From: Cyanoderma ruficeps
Lineage: Eukaryota; Chordata; Aves; Passeriformes; Timaliidae
Length of the DNA: 64,000 nucleotides
Direction: 5' to 3'
NCBI GenBank assembly: GCA_008694505.1
Contig: VZDJ01004378.1
Span: 22,699,689 to 22,763,688, forward strand
Both the position numbers and the translations under genes were made by a program. The notes beneath the pieces were generated by a model that had not been told where the DNA came from, searched no databases, and saw only the letters and a list, made by a program, of their open reading frames with translations. Shown here one piece after another: positions 1 through 14,219 of the stretch (positions are counted from its first letter, which is position 1; the number at the start of each line of letters is the position of its first letter).

Positions 1-704
1 ATAAACATTGTTTACAGAAGACTGCATGTGAAAGTTCTTCACAGAGACAGAAAGGCAGAAAACTGAGGGCAACAGACTTCCTGTTGGAGAAAATACAAGG
101 ATTACTTAGGCAGCTCTTGTGACTTCATAACATACACTTTTAGAAAACTGGAAACAGGTTCAGAGAGGAAAGCATGTGTGAGGTCTTGATTGATGCGCAT
201 AGAGAGGGCATTGCAGGGAATCTTGGCCTACTGCGGTCTTTGTTACTTGTATTCTACATTTACTGAAAAAGATCTTTTAAGAAAAAATTGTAAAAGAAAA
301 TGAGAAAAGGTTTGCTACTTAACATTTCAGTTGTTGTTTTCTTATAAATTTCTCTCTCTTTCCTCCCTTTGTTGTTAATAAATAGGCTTTGAGTTACCAA
401 TGTGTTGTCCTTTTATAGGTTACACTGGCACCTAGTTTGCTGAATAGAATACTGAAAAGCATTTCTCATACCTATTTGACATTTTCAGTGTGAAACAAAC
501 ATTGTGTTAAAGGCCACTTAAAAATCACCTTCAGAAACCATTGAGTTTTGAAAGATCCTCAATAAAAAGCAAAAATTTGTTATCCTTAGAAAATTTTGAA
601 GATTTTTGATGTCATAATAAATGTGTTATTCCATTTTCCTTGCAAACTGCAGTATCAATACAGTTCTGCCAAAAGTGCATGCACCTGTGAAATCACTGAA
701 GTAC
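1..704. other. AT-rich DNA, no gene seen
   Basis: No coding signal, RNA gene or recognisable repeat could be supported here. The sequence is AT-rich with short A and T runs. It ends where the 3' end of a CR1 element begins on the minus strand. Confidence 0.6.
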
Positions 705-1640
705 ATCACAGAATTACAGAACAGCTGAGAGTGATCATCTAGTCCACTGCCCCTACACAGAACACATTAATCCAGACCCAGTTCTCAGAGCTGTGTCTAG
801 CAGGTTTTTAAAAGTGTCCAGTATGGAGACGTCAGTTTCTCTGGTCAATATACTGAAGTTGCTGTTGGCATTCAAATTAGAGGATAGTTTTTACCACATG
901 GCCATGGCTCTTAAAGGCGGTGGATCTGTAACGTCATTTTGCACTTCCATTTTCTTCTTGTTTTTGCTTCCATGTAAAGGAACTGGAATGTGACTGGCTA
1001 AAGATGAAAGCTAAGTAAAAATGGTTTTAAAGTTGTTGACAGGAAGATTTGCCTTGCCTTCATACAGGCAGGATCAGCTCTGCCTCCACCTAGAGCCCAC
1101 TGTCCACTCAGTTTGCACTGTCAAGGGAAAAAGAGTTTTTCAGTGGAGGAAGAAACAGCAATCTTTGATCTATTCATTCCCCAGCCTGGATTGATATTGG
1201 GAGTTGCCCCACACAGATGCAGCACCTTGCACTCGACATTGTTAAACCTCATGGGATTCCCATAGGCTCACTTCACGGCTTGTTCACGTCCCACTGGATG
1301 GCATTCCCAACTTCAGGTGTGTCAATCACACCACTCAGCTTGGTCTCATCTGCAAATTTTTTGAGGGTGCACTTAATCCCTTTGTCTATGTCGTTGACAA
1401 AGACATTAAATAATAGTGGTCCCAGTATGGACCCCTGAGGGACAGCACTTGTCACTGATGTCCACTGGGACTCTGAGTGATTGAACCATTACCCCCTGTA
1501 TGTGATCATCCAACCAATTCCTCATCCACTGAACACTGAATCGATCTCTCTCTAATTTAGAGAGAAGAATATTCTGGGGGACTATGGCAAAGGCCTGTAA
1601 CTTCCCATAATACCACTCCAGTCCCAGAACTCTTCCCATC
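705..1640 (-). mobile_element. CR1 LINE fragment with RT coding remnant
   Basis: This is a 5'-truncated CR1 non-LTR retrotransposon read on the minus strand. Its 3' end lies near 705, where the plus strand reads like the reverse complement of the usual CR1 tail. Between about 1639 and 1273 the minus strand encodes recognisable CR1 reverse-transcriptase pieces: a WLDD segment, then [19 protein letters not shown] and FADETKLSG, where active elements have FADD in place of FADE. The stretch of about 860-1060 is too diverged to assign and may be an insertion or decayed CR1. Several frame breaks show that it is inactive. CR1 is the dominant LINE of bird genomes, and this supports an avian origin. 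Boundaries are approximate. Confidence 0.85.
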
Positions 1641-4600
1641 AGGACTCACTTATGCCAATGATGCCAGAGGCAAAGCTGTTACTTCCTCTTATTTATTCCT
1701 CATATTGTGTGAATTATGGTACAAATATTTCTAATGCACTCCAGTGTACTCAGAACACTGTGGGCCATGGTGAAAAAACTTCAAACACTGTCATACTGTC
1801 CCAAAACTTATCACTAGTATGCCTATTTTTATCCCTTCTTCCTTTGAACTTATTTTAAAGCTCTTTAACTCTTTTACATTATTTCTTCAGTCATTTGTTG
1901 ATGGGCATAAAATGCAAAATATCAATCACTGTTATTTTATTTTTTTTCCTGACCTCTGAGGTCTTGAAAGGATTCAGAAGAATCATTCCCTTTTAACAGT
2001 ACATATCAAAAACATTTAATATCACATTGATAAATAGCACATGTCTAAATATAAACCATTAATATTTATAGCCTTTTTTAAACAAAGAAAGAAACTTATT
2101 AAGAGCTAAAAATGAAGTGAAGAGAATTACTTTGTTTACACTCTGAAAGTTGAAATATTCTTTTTTCTACCATCAAAAATCTAACTCCTTCGATATTGAC
2201 AGGGTTTTATACACATTCCAAATTTCTCTTTTACCTTCACATGTTAAAATGAAGTCAAGAAACTAATTTGCTTTTGTTGGAAAAGAGCCAATTAGAATGT
2301 TTATAAGGCTAGAAGGTGAAGGGTCTCTGTGTAAAAGGAAGGGATGACATTTCTGTCTCATGAATACAATGACTTAATTCTTTGACCTACTGTTGGCAAG
2401 AGCTGGTTGTATGGTGAACACTTTCAGCCCTGACACATTCATTAAAATGAAACAACCTCCAGACCCCTCTCCTGGCAAAAGACAAAGCTGAATGTTTAAC
2501 TTGTGTGAGATTTCCCTCCCTTTAGATGATCTATAATGTGACTTTGAAGGCTGACTTAACAAAAAAAAGGTAAGAAAAAGAGAATATCTTTGCTTACCTT
2601 CCCTGTCTCAGAGGCCATGCAAAATAATAATAATAAAAAGATAAGGAAAATATTTTGAAAGGGATATAATGTAAACAAGCAGCTGTTTTAGACAGTGCCA
2701 CATGTGCACAAGGACACATCAGAGAATCCATGCTGGAATTCATTTCTGTGGCCTGGTAAGAAAGGTCAGAAGGTTTAGATGTTAAAAGTAAGTTAAGTCT
2801 TTGCTTATTTGACCATTAAACTGTCAGCATGAAACTATGTTTTAAACTTACGATGGTCTGAAGTCTTAGTGGTAAATGAAGTTTGAAGACCTATTAACCT
2901 GCCCAAGATGTGAACCAGAGGCTGGTTCAGCTTCACTGCTATCTGCACTAGGGCAGAAGAATGGATGGTAAGAGGTGGAAAAAACATCTGACTCTTATCT
3001 TTGCTTGGCAAAGTTAAGCAGCATAAATAATTGTCAGTGCAAACTTGGATTAATAATATATCTTCATGTATCTTTGCATTACTGTGAGACTAAGTTGATT
3101 TCACACATTTACCTACAAAATGCTTACGATTTTCTTTCTGTACATTCCTATTTAATGTATGCTATGAAAGGGCATTTGAGTAGCTAACTCAGTTCAACCT
3201 ATTTGCTTTTGAAAATAGTTTAGAATTTTCAATGTCAGACCATATAATGATAAATTTAATTGCATCTATAAATGGATAAAATTAGAAGTCCATTAAACTA
3301 CAAACATTGCTGAAGTCTTTGGGTTTGATTTCCCCAACCCCCACCCCCCCATTATTCATCTAATATATTTTTTAGGTATAATGAAGGCCAAAAAGAAATA
3401 AATAAAATAGATATCCAATATAGAGTTATATATGATTTTCTCTGTGGTATGTCTTAAGTTCCAGAATATACTTTGTTTGGTTGTCTATTTAAAAAACGAG
3501 ATAAAACATACCTATTAAAAATGATGCACAAGTGCATGTATTTTCTTGCAACTACTCACCTTATTACTCTGAAAGCCTAATCAAAATATAAACACCATAA
3601 TACAATAAACATCAAAACACAGTCAATTGAAAGGCAACTAAAATGATCTATAATCATTCTCTGTGTCTAAAATCGATGGAAGCAGACTATTTATGGTTTT
3701 AATGCAAAAGATATAATCATAATAAATAAACCAAACTCATAAACAACTTCTTTGCCTATTGAAGCTTCTAAAATCCCCTTTAAGAAACATAATTGCTATA
3801 TATAGTTCCTTTTGTCATTTCCTTAAGTGCCTTTGGTCAAGCTGGCAGCTTGCCCTGAGGCATGACTTTTACTGTGCATTAAATCTTTACTCTCATTGAC
3901 AGGACAAAGACTCAAATGTCCCATCCTGGGTCTTGTGTGGTAACATTTGCACAGCATTGGACTGCCAGCCAGTTGAGCTCCTGGTTTGAACTGCATCATT
4001 TCAAACAGCTTCATTGTCTTCAGGAAGTCTGTACAGATGTGTATCAGGACAACAGTGAGGAATTTTATTCTCCATAACTATCCAAATCCTACTTTAATAT
4101 ATCACTGTCTAATAATTTCTGGGTTTGGGTTATTTCTTTGTATTCTTTCCTAAATGCTCTAAAGGACTCTAAACTGATTTAAACTGAAAGAAGTCACTAA
4201 TTTCCATGAAGAAAAACAAATTGTTTTCTTTAGGAAATACCTGGAATGAAAGGAATGAGAGGCTTCATAAACAACGTAACTTACTTTTTAGTTAACTATT
4301 CGATCTCCTGGCCTGACAAAACCCAAGGGGCTTATGGGGGTTGTGGGATGTGTATGAAAAATACCATTCATTACAGTTATAGTGATCAAGGACATTTTCA
4401 TGTGACATGCACCACTTCCCAATACTGAATGAAATTGACCCTGTATTGAGGAAGAACAAAAATTTTCATCTGTCTCAAAATAGATTTTTTTTTAAATACT
4501 GCTGACTTTTTAAAAATACTGCTGATTTCCTGCTAAAAGGTTCTGTCTTTCAAACTCACCAGTGCTCACTGTGCTATAAAGCAATTATACAAATTTCACC

Positions 4601-7600
4601 ACCCCAGAAACTTCTCAAGTAGAGGGACAAGTTTAGCTGTGTTTTAATTAACAAATTACAAGTGTCAGAGACTGTAAGGGGCAATGATGTCAGTCATCAC
4701 TGACAGGCAAACCTCCATGTCATAAAGGTCTCTTCCCTGAAACACATGAAACAGCTTGCTGGGAGTAGTTAGTTCATGACCCATACTAACCCTTGAGCTG
4801 TGCCAGAGAACTGTTTGTGTCAAAACCAAGTACAGGCTGAAACTGTGTTAGGAGCTGTTTTAGCAATTTAGTAGTCGTGACAATCAAGTTTCAGAGGTTG
4901 GAATATTCTCTGAACTGCTTAACTTATTAATATTGACATCATCTTCAGGATGCACTTTAGTTTGCTGTAGGAATTGGCTCTATGTATGCAAATTAAAATG
5001 ATGATGATGATAACAACAATAATAGTAACAACAACAACAATAATAATAATAACAACAGTATTTTGGGCTGCTGAACTTCCCTCTCTAAGAAGTTAAGGAC
5101 AAATAAAGCCTCTGGCTTCCTAAGCCAGAGCGACTTTGACCAAGATGCCCTTTGAGGTTCATCACTCTCCCATACTGTCTTCCCAAATGTGGACAGACAC
5201 AATTTTTCCTCATAGGAAGAAAGACTTTTCTTCACTTCAAGATAGACTTTCTGGTTTTCAACTTCCAGAGAGTTGAGAATTTCTTGAAATTCGTTGCCTC
5301 ATTCAGTTCAAAATCTTTAGAAAAATTAAGAACTTAGCTCATCTAAGATTCCAGTTCAGAGGCAGCCAAAAATACTGTCACTTATGAAAGCAAGATATCT
5401 TGATGCCAAAAATAAACCCATATTTTAATCCATCCTTTCTTATGAGTAAAATCAAGAAAATTAATTTCGCTTTGGAGCAGTAATAGTTATGCCATACAAC
5501 ATATTTTCAAGCTGGTTCACTCTCTGTTAGCTTCCACCCTGGAAACTCAGGTAGGTAAAAAGTAAACTCTTTTCCATATTGAAACTAGGCCTCTTGAGAG
5601 CACTTCTGCTGTCTGCATGGACATACCTAATGCAATCAGTAATTTCTGTAGATGTATTAGCCTTTGTGGTTTTGGCGATGACACTAATAACACCTCCTCT
5701 TCAAAATATAAAAATGTGGCTTTCACTGATTATTTTTGACCACCTGAATCAATGTAACATTAATTAAATAACAAATGATCCATGACTTTATTTCTCTGCT
5801 GACAGTTTTTCCCCCCTTCTTGCCCAGAGTGCTTCTTTACATGAAAAACCATACACCATAAGCATCTTTTTTTCTGGACAGTGTTTGACAGTAAGTGCAA
5901 ACACAGCAGTGGAATGTCAGTGAGCTCCTTGTAAGTATTGGAAATGCAGTCTTCTTCAGGTGCCAATAAGGAGACAGGGAAAAACTGTGAAATAAACACC
6001 TTAAACAACCTAAATCTATACAAATGTTCTTCAGCTTTCCACTGTGTTTATCTTGCTTTATATTAATAGAATATCTGATAAACAAATAGAAATCCCCATC
6101 ATTAAAAAGCATGTAATTTTAGAATATTACATAAATAAATAGATAAATACATACCATCTGAATTTCCTACTCTGAATATAGAATTTGATGTTTTTAAATT
6201 CAGAATACTTTGGCACTGTCCATTATTGCCATTATGGGTTAATGTTGTTACTGTATTAAACTGTTATTAGATATTCTGCATTGACCTCTGCTTTACTTGA
6301 ACCTAAAATTCAGTGATTTGATTTTAGTTTCTTTGCATACTTGACTATGCTAAAGTAAATTAAACATTTGATTTGAAACTCATTATATTTTTAAATAAAC
6401 ACCTAAATTGCACTAAAAGCTTTTAGAACATCCAGTCTTTCTGAAAATGTGACCTCAAAACTAAGAAAATAGTAGTTTAGGAGACTGTTCTCCTTTCTTT
6501 ACTGTTGATACAATACCTCAAGGTCCTGTTTGCACAGTTCTGTATTTTCACTTAATGCAGATCTGTTTTATTTCAGAGTGCAATCCTACACCAAGGTAGC
6601 TCACTGCATCAAGGCTGTCATTGTGTCCTAAATTAATTTCCACATAGCAAAAGGAGTGTTTACACACCACACAGGGAGGCTTTTTACAGGAAGGAGATAA
6701 AGATGAAGCGTATTTACAGAAGAGATAAAAAGTATTCTATCTTTGGTGACTGATTCAGAAAATGAGTGAAGTTTATAGTCAGGACAAAAATATATTCATA
6801 CTAAAACTTATGATTTTATCATAAAGCAGGAAAAGTATGTAACATTGCAATGAAATTATTTACTTACATTTTCTCATACTATCTTTTTTGGGAATGCATA
6901 TTTCCTTCAGTGTAAGAACTTGGTAAAAATCCTAGGAATAGTGACTTTTCTCATCCTTTTCGGGTGAAACAGAGTTTTGCATGCTAGCAAGGCCTTTACT
7001 TCCTACCCTTTTTACAGCCCACTTTTTTTTCTTATTATCTTTCTTCTTTCAATATTTATGCTTTTTTTGGTATTTAGATGGAAGAAACATCTATAACTTA
7101 ATTTTTTTTTCTTGTTTTCTGTTATGTACAAACACAGCTGACGTTTGGACATAAAAAAAATTCCCAATGTAATTTAGCAGAGTTCCTGGAAAATGTTTAG
7201 GTAATTGAAATAACTTGCAATTATATGGAAAATATTGATATATCCTTCTGTTCTAAAGAAAGGAAATTGTTTAATGGTCATGTATTGACTTCATATTTGC
7301 ACTCTGGAAAGCTGAAAATTTTCTTCCTGTCCTTTACTTTTAAATGAGTCCTGTCTTGGTGGATTGTGCAACAAAAACATAGAATCCTTAAAAATGGATT
7401 CACAAGTTTTCTTTTAACCAAAGGACTATTAATCTACCATGTGTGGTATTGGGAAAGCATTTGCAACAAAGAAAGCTATTCTATGAATATTCTGGGCTTG
7501 GGGCTTGGTTATATGAAGAATATATGATCTTTTGTTTATACTCTACACTTCATAATATTCATGTTCATCTCAGTTGAGTTATTTATTAGTTCTTCCTTCA

Positions 7601-8679
7601 AGAAAATTCTTACCTCTACAGACAAAATTCTAATCTTTGCTATGCCTTTCTTTGTCATAACATATACTCTGACTATCTTATCACTGTTCAGTGCTTTGTA
7701 CTTCTGGCATTGTTACAAGAGAAGCAGGTTAGTCCATGAATCCTTCAGCTAGGCAGAACAATCAGTCAGACTTCCCATATACACCCTGAATGGTCATTCA
7801 TGCTATTGTAGCTTCTACAAAAATTTCTGTAAACCAAAATTCTCTTATCTGATGATTGCATGTGTGTTCCACTGACTTTTATGGGAGGTTTGAGAAAAAA
7901 AGTGAAAAAGTGAATTTGGCTCATTTAATGCAATATTTAGAACACTTTGGATGAAAATTAGCTACTGAATATGCAGCAAACTTTGCAACGTTTAATATCT
8001 CATCCATATTGTGTATTGCTTTACTGCCAAATCTTGTACTTTAACTAGAATATGAAACTATCAAAGAACCATCTGTAGATCTAAATATTTGGATACTTCT
8101 CAAACACATTCTGGATTCAGTGTTGCTAATGGCAGTGATCATTTTGACAAAGTTGGCACTTAACTAATAAGGGTAGTGGAACTGGAGCACAATTCCACAG
8201 ACACAAAAAAATACAATTACAGTCAGTTTTCATAAATTTTCTGAAACCCCATTCCACTGCAAGTGACAAATTTTTAACCATTTGACTCTTAAAGAGAGTA
8301 TATGATAAAATAATCTCAGCAAATGGAAGTGACAAATGCTGCAACTTCAACCTTTGGTTCAATAAATAGACCCTTTCTTATCATCTACCTCTCTACTCTG
8401 TGTAACCTGCTTTACAGATCTTTCTGAGTCACCTAATTTCATAAGATGTGTATATCACACTTATACCTATTGGAGACAATCTAACTTTTTTCACTGGATT
8501 TCCATTAGACAAGCAGTCTATATAGTAAATTATTTTTTCTGGCCAGTTATATATCTCAGTGTTTTGTTAATTAATCATAAGAGAAAAAATATTTTTGTAC
8601 TATCTGTAATCACAGTGCACAATATCCTTAATAATGTAACATTAAATATCAAAAGGCATGAGCCAAGGTAATAATTTTG
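1641..8679. other. AT-rich non-coding DNA
   Basis: About 7 kb without a supportable gene. The only clear structures are a trinucleotide-repeat patch at 4996-5056 and a small imperfect tandem duplication near 4494-4530 (an AAATACTGCTGA-type unit). Open frames here are under 95 codons with low-complexity or random composition and no family motif, so I treat them as chance. Confidence 0.6.
4996..5056. repeat. Compound trinucleotide microsatellite
   Basis: A compound run of GAT, AAC and AAT triplets. On the minus strand it creates a leucine-rich open frame that is an artefact of the repeat and not a protein. Confidence 0.9.
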
Positions 8680-9172
8680 AAATATCTCAGGGGCAAGAAG
8701 GTGATTGCAGGCCATCAGCATGGATTATGAAGGGGAAATAAATCTTATTGCCTTCTCTGAAGATATGATTGTCTTGGCAGATGAAGGAAGAGCAGTGGAC
8801 TGCTCTTGACCTCAGTAAGGTTTGTGACCTGGTTCCCATAACTTCCTCCTCTTTTCAAATTCATACTGGAAAATAAACATTGTGTCTCGTACAAATTGTA
8901 CTAGACTCTGAGGCACCATAAGACAGTAAGGTGGACTGAAAGCCAGCTGAATTGAATATAAGAAAAGTCTTTTTCTGGTGAGGTTGATCAAACCCTGGAA
9001 CAGGTTGCCCAGAGAGGCTGTGAAGTCTCCATTTGGAGATATCTAAAACCTGACTGGATGCAGCTCTGAGCAGCCTTTTCGACTTGCTCCCGCTTTCACA
9101 ACAGAATTGGAATAGATCATCTCCAGGTGTTCCTTCCAACCTCAGCTATCCTGTGATCCTGGGAGTGTGTGA
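8680..9172 (+). mobile_element. CR1 LINE fragment, internally deleted, 3' end kept
   Basis: A plus-strand CR1 relic in two collinear parts. About 8690-8960 matches the reverse-transcriptase region (the stretch encoding the segment around 'GRAVD...LSK' and 'VPITSS'). About 8965-9172 matches the very 3' end of the element, recognisable from AACAGGTTGCCCAGAGAGG, GATCATCTCCAGG and the degenerate terminal TCCTGTGATCCTGG repeat. The intervening C-terminal RT and most of the 3' coding part are missing, so the element carries an internal deletion. It is not functional. Boundaries are approximate and were judged by eye against remembered CR1 structure. Confidence 0.8.
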
Positions 9173-10728
9173 AGGACTTTTTTATCCATTGGTTGGTTGC
9201 CTAATCTTGAATTTAGACATTGATATAGCAATTCTTATTTTCTTGGTTTTGCTGAACCTGAAGTTTTCTTGTCAGTAGTCATACTTAAGGCATGAATGTT
9301 TGCTCTGCTGTCTGATTGAAGTGCTTCCAAAGGCTGTGCACAAGATGGTCAGGAGAGAATGGTGAAGGTTTTCATCAGAACATCATTACAGTGTAAAGAG
9401 ACAGAAAAGTAGATGCAACAGTGTTTTCCACATTTGTCGAGGATTAGAAGGAAATCCCTGTTCATGTGACTTTATACCATTGTCATGTAAGATATATAAT
9501 GCTTGTGTTTCCTCACTGTTTGAGTACGCAAATCATTCTGGCACAAATATTTTAAACATTTCAAATTGCTTTCGCAAATATCCAGAGTTCTGGAAAGCTC
9601 TTTGCTTTCCTACAATTGTTGAGCTGGTAAATTTGATCACAAGGCTCCTAAAGAAAAGTAAATGCAAAAGTTTGTAAGTATATCTGAAATGCATTAAGTT
9701 TGTATGAATTTTAGCAATTAATCTGTAAATGATTCTGTACAGTCAAAACCTAAACTTTTTGATACAGAGTATTTTGAATGAAACCAGCAGGTTCACTGAG
9801 AATCCATTGTCCTGGAATTTGGGTAGGCAGCTGATAATTTTGGAACATCTACCCCAATGAAAGTCAACCATTTCATTTTCAAATATACCAAAGCTAGGCA
9901 ACTTGTAATTATGTCCTCAAATCCACGTTATTCAATGCACAAAAGCTCTGCAATTTTGAGAAGGGAACTACAAAATGGATTGTGCTTTTCTTAATTTTCC
10001 TTATGAAAGGTGAAATGATGCTACATTTTACAGGTTTTTTTAAATTATATACTTCTTGCCAAGTGCATAAGAATTATCATCTTAGTCTGTAGTCAGATCT
10101 GTAAAGTAAAGCAGTCTCTCCTAGGAGAATAATAAAGATTATAATGATGATAATGAGAACTCCAAAGAGGATAAACTTTTAAAGTTGGGAGCCTACACCT
10201 CATTTAGATTTCCAGAGTTATATTTACCAGATCTCTCATTTGCTTCTGAACATTAACTACCATTTCCAGGCAGTTTGCCTGCTGAAGGAAGCCCAGTTGA
10301 CCCCTCCTTCTATGTTTGGTTTCTGACAGAAAAATAATTTAATTTCAAAGTGAATTTTCATATATAATATATGATTCTCCTGATCATTATGAAGAGGAAA
10401 AGAAACAGCTATTTATTGTATGAATGTATATAAAAAGAACGGGTTCACCTAGTATCTTTTTTTTTCAAATTAATTCAGTGAAGGAATGATAAATATTAAT
10501 TTAATCCTTTCCCAATGGCATCAAAATGTAAATGAGCTAGTTATGGTTGGCCTTCTAAATGCAGTTATCAATCAGTTTTGTTGCCACATGTTATTTATAC
10601 CCATATTTATGCAAATATTCAGGTTCATTTCCCAGTGGGGTTTCATTCAGTTACAGCAATCATGCAAAGTGGACAAAGTACTGATCTGTGCTATCTTATG
10701 CATATACAAAGCCACAAACATCCCAACA

Positions 10729-10751
10729 GAAAAAACAAACAAACAAACAAA
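10729..10751. repeat. AAAC tetranucleotide repeat
   Basis: Short tandem run of AAAC units on the plus strand. Confidence 0.85.
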
Positions 10752-11280
10752 GTAAACAGATGCATGCATATGAGTGTGTGGATGCATACCACATACATGA
10801 AATACCCAGACAACTTACGTTAAAATAATATCCAAGGTACACACGAATGCACTACTTTTATATATTTCACAGCTTCCTTGACTCCAACCAGGGAAAAACT
10901 ACCTACCTGAATTTGGCTCATTACAGTCCAAAACTACTTTAAAAACTTCAGCCACTGCGGTAGGTCAGAGACAGTTACTACCTCCTCTGGTAAGCTTCAG
11001 TAACAAGCTTTTAAGTTATTACCTCCTATAGGCTTCTAATTTCTACAGAATTATAGAACCAGCTGTCCATAGTAGAAAGTTAACACTGTCTTGAAACTCC
11101 CTGCATAAATATGGCAATCTCTCAAAAGTTTTGCATTATTGTGATGATTGAAATATCTCACTTAGGATGAAATACTGTAAAGTTATTCAGTGGCTCCGGT
11201 CTTAAAGACATTGCATTATAGAACTATTTTAGGTGTTCAGCTCTTGTGCTTAATACAGGTGAGATGATTTGTCAAAAAAA

Positions 11281-11287
11281 NNNNNNN
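11281..11287. other. Undetermined bases (7 N) in poly-A
   Basis: Seven Ns flanked on both sides by A runs. This is an unresolved homopolymer in the assembly, so its true length is unknown. Confidence 0.98.
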
Positions 11288-14219
11288 AAAAAAGAAAAAA
11301 GAGTTCATAATTAGCTTAAGGTGAAATAAGTATGGATTTGTTGTCAGAAAAAAAAATAAACATGGTATACTTATTTGATGTCTTCTGGAAGCAAGAGACT
11401 TTCTGAGACAGTCATTCTATCAGTAACTATAAAAGAATTGATGGATATTTTGGCAAATGGTTCTTTAAATTTGCTTAGCCCCAAGGAATTATTTTTATAT
11501 TTAATGTTTGTAGGAAATTGGACTCTAACCATGTACTTCAAGTGCTAAAAAAAGCATTTAAAATCCAATTGCTGACAAGGGATGACTAAGAACTTGTTGC
11601 CAGCTTTTAGCACACAAAATGTTTTAGCACAAGAGAAGAAATAAGTCAAAGGTTAGGAAAACTTATTACCCTTCATAGAGACCCAACAGGTTTTTTACAA
11701 CTTTTAATCAAAATCAAAATAATGGACCAGATATGAGTACAATAGACCTGCTGTGACTGTACAAAGAACTGGTGGGTAATCTCTGCTGAGACTTCATTCC
11801 TGAAGATGAATCTCAGCTGCACTGGAATTCATAGTTCAGTACCAAAATTGATAATTGACTTTTTTTTCCGTCTTTCAACTCCTGAAAATAAAAAGAAGAA
11901 AATAAAAGAAACACTTCCTGAAAGAGTTGGAAGCCAGTACTGCACTAGATAGTGAAGGATGAAATGAGTAGAGGTCAGAATTTTATCCAAGACAAACCTT
12001 GCAGTAGTTGGCTACCTCAAACAGAAGTTCAGACTTAACTCACAGTGGCACCTTGGGAACAGTCTCCAGCATTTTAGTATGTCCTAGCAGCCTGCTGACC
12101 TGTGAACCCACTGGACATTTCTCAGTACACTTGTTCTTATTTCCTAAAACATAACCCCAAACATTTCTTGTACATTCGGGTTGAATCATGGAAGGGCCTA
12201 TGTTTCACTCTGTGGCTGCATGTGCTGGCCCCTGTTCTTTTGGGACAACCCATGGAGAAGGCATGGCTCTGCACTTCAGGTGAAAGATGTGCTTGCTCAT
12301 AAGGACCTGGTTACCTGGGCCTGAATGCAGGGTTCACTCCCTTTGTTTTTCTTTATCACTGGCATTTGCTGTCATTTAACTCATGAAATGAAAAAAATGA
12401 AACTGGCAAGGCCTGTGGTTGAACACAAGTTGCCTTTGGCTGTTGGAGTCAATGCAAGGAATCAAGTATTAAAAGAGTTATGCAATTGTTAAGACATGAC
12501 ATCAAGAGACAGTTACTTTTTTCCTCTTTTCTGCTTTTTTTTTCTTGTGGTAATAACTAAGCAGGGCTAGAACTGTACAAGTTACAAAATATACTGATTT
12601 ATACTTCCTTTGGCCTGCTCCATCTCTCAGGGAACCCATTGAGAACTTCAATATTTTAGAGCTGTAAGAAAACACCACTTCCTAAAAATGACCAGCCTTC
12701 TGGGGTTTGCTTTGGGATATTTGTGCCAGGGTAGAATGGTTATATTAAAATCTACTTTGTTAAGCTCCATCTTTCCGGGAAAATATGAGTATTAGCTAAA
12801 CAGCTTTTTTGAACTTATAAAAGAGTTTTGGAGCTTGAGGTGCAACTCCTGTTTTCAATTTCTTAACCTTAAATTTCCAGTATCTTTTGTTTTAATGCAA
12901 TCTAATTTTTTTTCTCACATGCCATTTTTTATTATTGCAGTAGAACTGTTTTGAAACTCTTCATTCATCGTCACCTGTAACATTAGCTCCATTTCCTAAG
13001 AAATTGTTGACATCTGTTTAAACGCTGATACTTTTCAATTTACATGGATATTTAAGTCAAGATTGTTTTTGTGTCAAATATAAATCTTGAAACGATACCA
13101 GTTTTTAAGGCTAAATTGTAACTTTTAAAGCACTAATGTATTAGCACAAGATTGAAGTATTTGTCTCCACAAAGGAGACATTTCCACAAAGGAAGCATGG
13201 CTGAAGTTCATTGAAACTGCCACAAAACCAGATGAGACTAGCTAAACTTCACAAGGTGTCTCAAAGACACCTCACCTCAAAGAAGGAATACTTGGGCTAA
13301 CTAGACTGGATGCTTTATTTTATTTGTAGATCAGTTAATTTTTGTGGGGACATGGCTAGGGACTTGTTTCAGCACTCATAATAAATAATATGAATTAACA
13401 TTTTTATTCTAATGGACTTTTTATTAAGTGTTAGGACAGCCAAAATATTAAAAATCCCAAAGGTAGCCTTTGACAAAGGAAAATGTCATTTACTGCTCAT
13501 GTTTTAGCTACCATCTTCAGGCAGTAAGAAATGCCTGAAGCTATTCAAGGAGTTACAAAGATAGAGTATTTAAATGTGTCACCTTTTCTTAACTTCTCAT
13601 GCTGTATTATTTAAAAGACAGAAAAAAGATAATACTTGTCAAACAAATCATGTGTTGGAAAACTTGACAGTAAAAATGTGGGAATTTTATATATTTAATT
13701 TATTTTTTCTGACCTGACTTGAATAGTCCTCTTTTACATTCTGATATTTGCAGTTTCTGCTGATGTTAACATGAAAATACTGTATTTCCAAGTTTAAAAA
13801 AGGAGAAAAAAATACTGCTATTCATATTTTTGTGAACTGCTTCTCATTAGCATTTCATATAGTACAGATGTGTTTGTTTGTGATCTGACAGAAAAGAAAA
13901 AATCAGGACAAAGTTTCACACACATGCTAAGTAAAAAATACCCCAGTTTTTGGTTTCCAAACTAACCATAAACTGAAGCTGTTTCCTTACAAGTTAGACA
14001 TTGTAACTAATTGTATAAGCACTACTTTGTATTAACAGAGAATCAGTTCAAGTTAAGTCAATACCATAGGTAATCAGACTTAGCGTGTCATTTAGCAGTA
14101 ACAGATGGGTAGGAATGTGCAAAAGGTCATTTGAAGCATCTACACTGTGAAGTCTCTATCCAGATGTTACCAGATGTTGTCTACCTGGTGAGCTAACACA
14201 CTGTTTGTTCTACCAAAAC

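Larger units (their letters stand above)
9173..14219. other. AT-rich non-coding DNA with a short N run
   Basis: No gene supported. It contains an AAAC tandem repeat at about 10729-10751, seven undetermined bases at 11281-11287 inside a poly-A tract, and an 8-bp-arm inverted repeat at 13254-13272 (AGGTGTCT, three bases, AGACACCT). The frame of about 89 codons near 10.5-10.8 kb runs through the AAAC repeat and shows no motif. Confidence 0.6.

Noticed and set aside
4993..5235. Leucine-run protein on the minus strand
   Set aside because: The leucine run is a translation of the AAT/AAC microsatellite.
13254..13272. Inverted repeat AGGTGTCT/AGACACCT as a hairpin RNA
   Set aside because: Eight-base arms are too short for a microRNA precursor and are expected several times by chance.
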